A stretch of 13,419 nt of DNA. Origin: Flavobacteriales bacterium (GTDB taxonomy: Bacteria; Bacteroidota; Bacteroidia; Flavobacteriales_D; Parvicellaceae). The position numbers were made by a program, and so were the translations under genes. Positions 12,815 through 13,419 of the stretch are shown here, piece by piece. The stretch spans positions 1,050 to 14,468 of the forward strand of contig JALWSJ010000307.1 in NCBI GenBank assembly GCA_026993705.1, written 5' to 3'. The notes beneath the pieces were generated by a model that worked only from the letters and a program-made list of their open reading frames with translations, had not been told where the DNA came from and ran no database searches. Position 1 is the stretch's first letter. Each line of letters opens with the position of its first letter.

Positions 12815-13419
12815 TCAACTAATATTTCCCCAATTGGGCTTATGCAAAGCTCGTCTAATCAATTCTTCTCTAATAGGGTAGTGAAGTTTATTTTTTAAAT
12901 CTGAGTCAGAAGATAGCACCTTAATTGCTGTATCTTTTGCCATTTGTAAAATTTGGGCATCATGGGCCAAATTGGCTATTTTTAAATCCAAAAGACCACT
13001 TTGTTGTGTCCCCATGATATCACCTGGTCCTCTCATTTGCAAGTCAACCTCTGCAATGTCAAAACCATCATTTGTACGAACCATAGTTTCAATCCGTTTT
13101 TTTGCTGTTTCTGATAATTTAACACTTGTCATCAAAATACAATACGATTGATTAGCACCCCTTCCTACTCGTCCTCTAAGTTGATGCAAAGCAGATAAAC
13201 CAAATTTTTCAGCACTTTCAATGACCATTACAGATGCATTGGGAACGTTAACACCAACTTCTATTACAGTTGTAGCAACCATTATTTGAGTCAACCCTTT
13301 AGCAAACTGTTGCATCTCATATTCTTTGTCTTCTGGTTTCATTCTACCATGAACGATGCTTATTCTGTAGTCAGGTAAAGGAAATCTACGTCTTATGCTT
13401 TCATAGCCGTCCATCAAGT
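12815..13419 (-). CDS. recG: ATP-dependent DNA helicase RecG, C-terminal part (runs off the window)
   Basis: About 201 residues of a protein usually near 700, cut by the window edge; the true start lies beyond 13419. RecG remodels stalled replication forks and Holliday junctions. The visible part begins LMDGYESI and contains the second helicase domain: ISIVHGRMKPEDKE, then ATTVIEVGVNVPNA (motif V) and HQLRGRVGRG (motif VI). The C-terminal RecG-specific section follows, with LQMRGPGDIMGTQQSG, part of the translocation (TRG) region. The protein ends KPNWGNIS with a TGA stop. No frameshift or missing motif is seen. It converges on the lipoprotein gene across the terminator at 12732-12765. Confidence 0.96.
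   Translation of the reverse strand, partial: LMDGYESIRRRFPLPDYRISIVHGRMKPEDKEYEMQQFAKGLTQIMVATTVIEVGVNVPNASVMVIESAEKFGLSALHQLRGRVGRGANQSYCILMTSVKLSETAKKRIETMVRTNDGFDIAEVDLQMRGPGDIMGTQQSGLLDLKIANLAHDAQILQMAKDTAIKVLSSDSDLKNKLHYPIREELIRRALHKPNWGNIS

Overview
The window looks like chromosomal DNA from a member of the Bacteroidetes, probably a flavobacterium. The support is an AT-rich sequence, a C-terminal type IX secretion signal of the CHU_C / gliding-associated (type B) kind, a DUF4290 gene in front of murA, a TPR-PD40-OmpA-like envelope protein, sites matching the Bacteroidetes promoter consensus TAnnTTTG, and no clear Shine-Dalgarno sequences. I cannot name the genus.

Layout, left to right. 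(1) The C-terminal end of an unrecognised protein (1-246) and a 330-base non-coding stretch with a long inverted repeat. (2) A two-gene envelope-stress type operon on the + strand: a single-pass membrane protein resembling Bacteroidetes anti-sigma partners, then a Spy/LTXXQ-like periplasmic protein. It ends at a perfect palindromic terminator shared with a convergent TlpA-type thioredoxin gene. (3) A minus-strand pair, DUF4290 gene then murA, 3 bases apart. MurA has Asp in place of the usual active-site Cys. (4) A 720-base non-coding region with repeats. (5) A + strand locus for surface and secreted proteins: a 1248-residue repeat adhesin with a type B sorting domain, a lipoprotein, and a TPR-PD40-OmpA-like-DUF1573 protein overlapping the lipoprotein gene by 20 bases. 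The adhesin is likely exported by the type IX system; the other two probably act in the envelope as its partners. (6) A separate small lipoprotein gene behind a 10-C tract, then the C-terminal third of recG (minus strand), which runs off the window.

The most interesting structure is not a gene. Three copies of a 140-220 base dispersed element (2234-2373 minus, 4566-4784 plus, 11717-11934 plus) share conserved blocks around two hairpins. The hairpin arms differ between copies, but the changes are matched on both arms. Two copies begin 3-4 bases after the stop codon of a gene in the same orientation. A fourth, tail-only remnant (4789-4866) lies tail to tail with the second copy and helps define the element's 3' end. 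Runs of C (8 and 7) inside two surface-locus genes and 10 C upstream of a lipoprotein gene are also worth a look as possible slippage sites.
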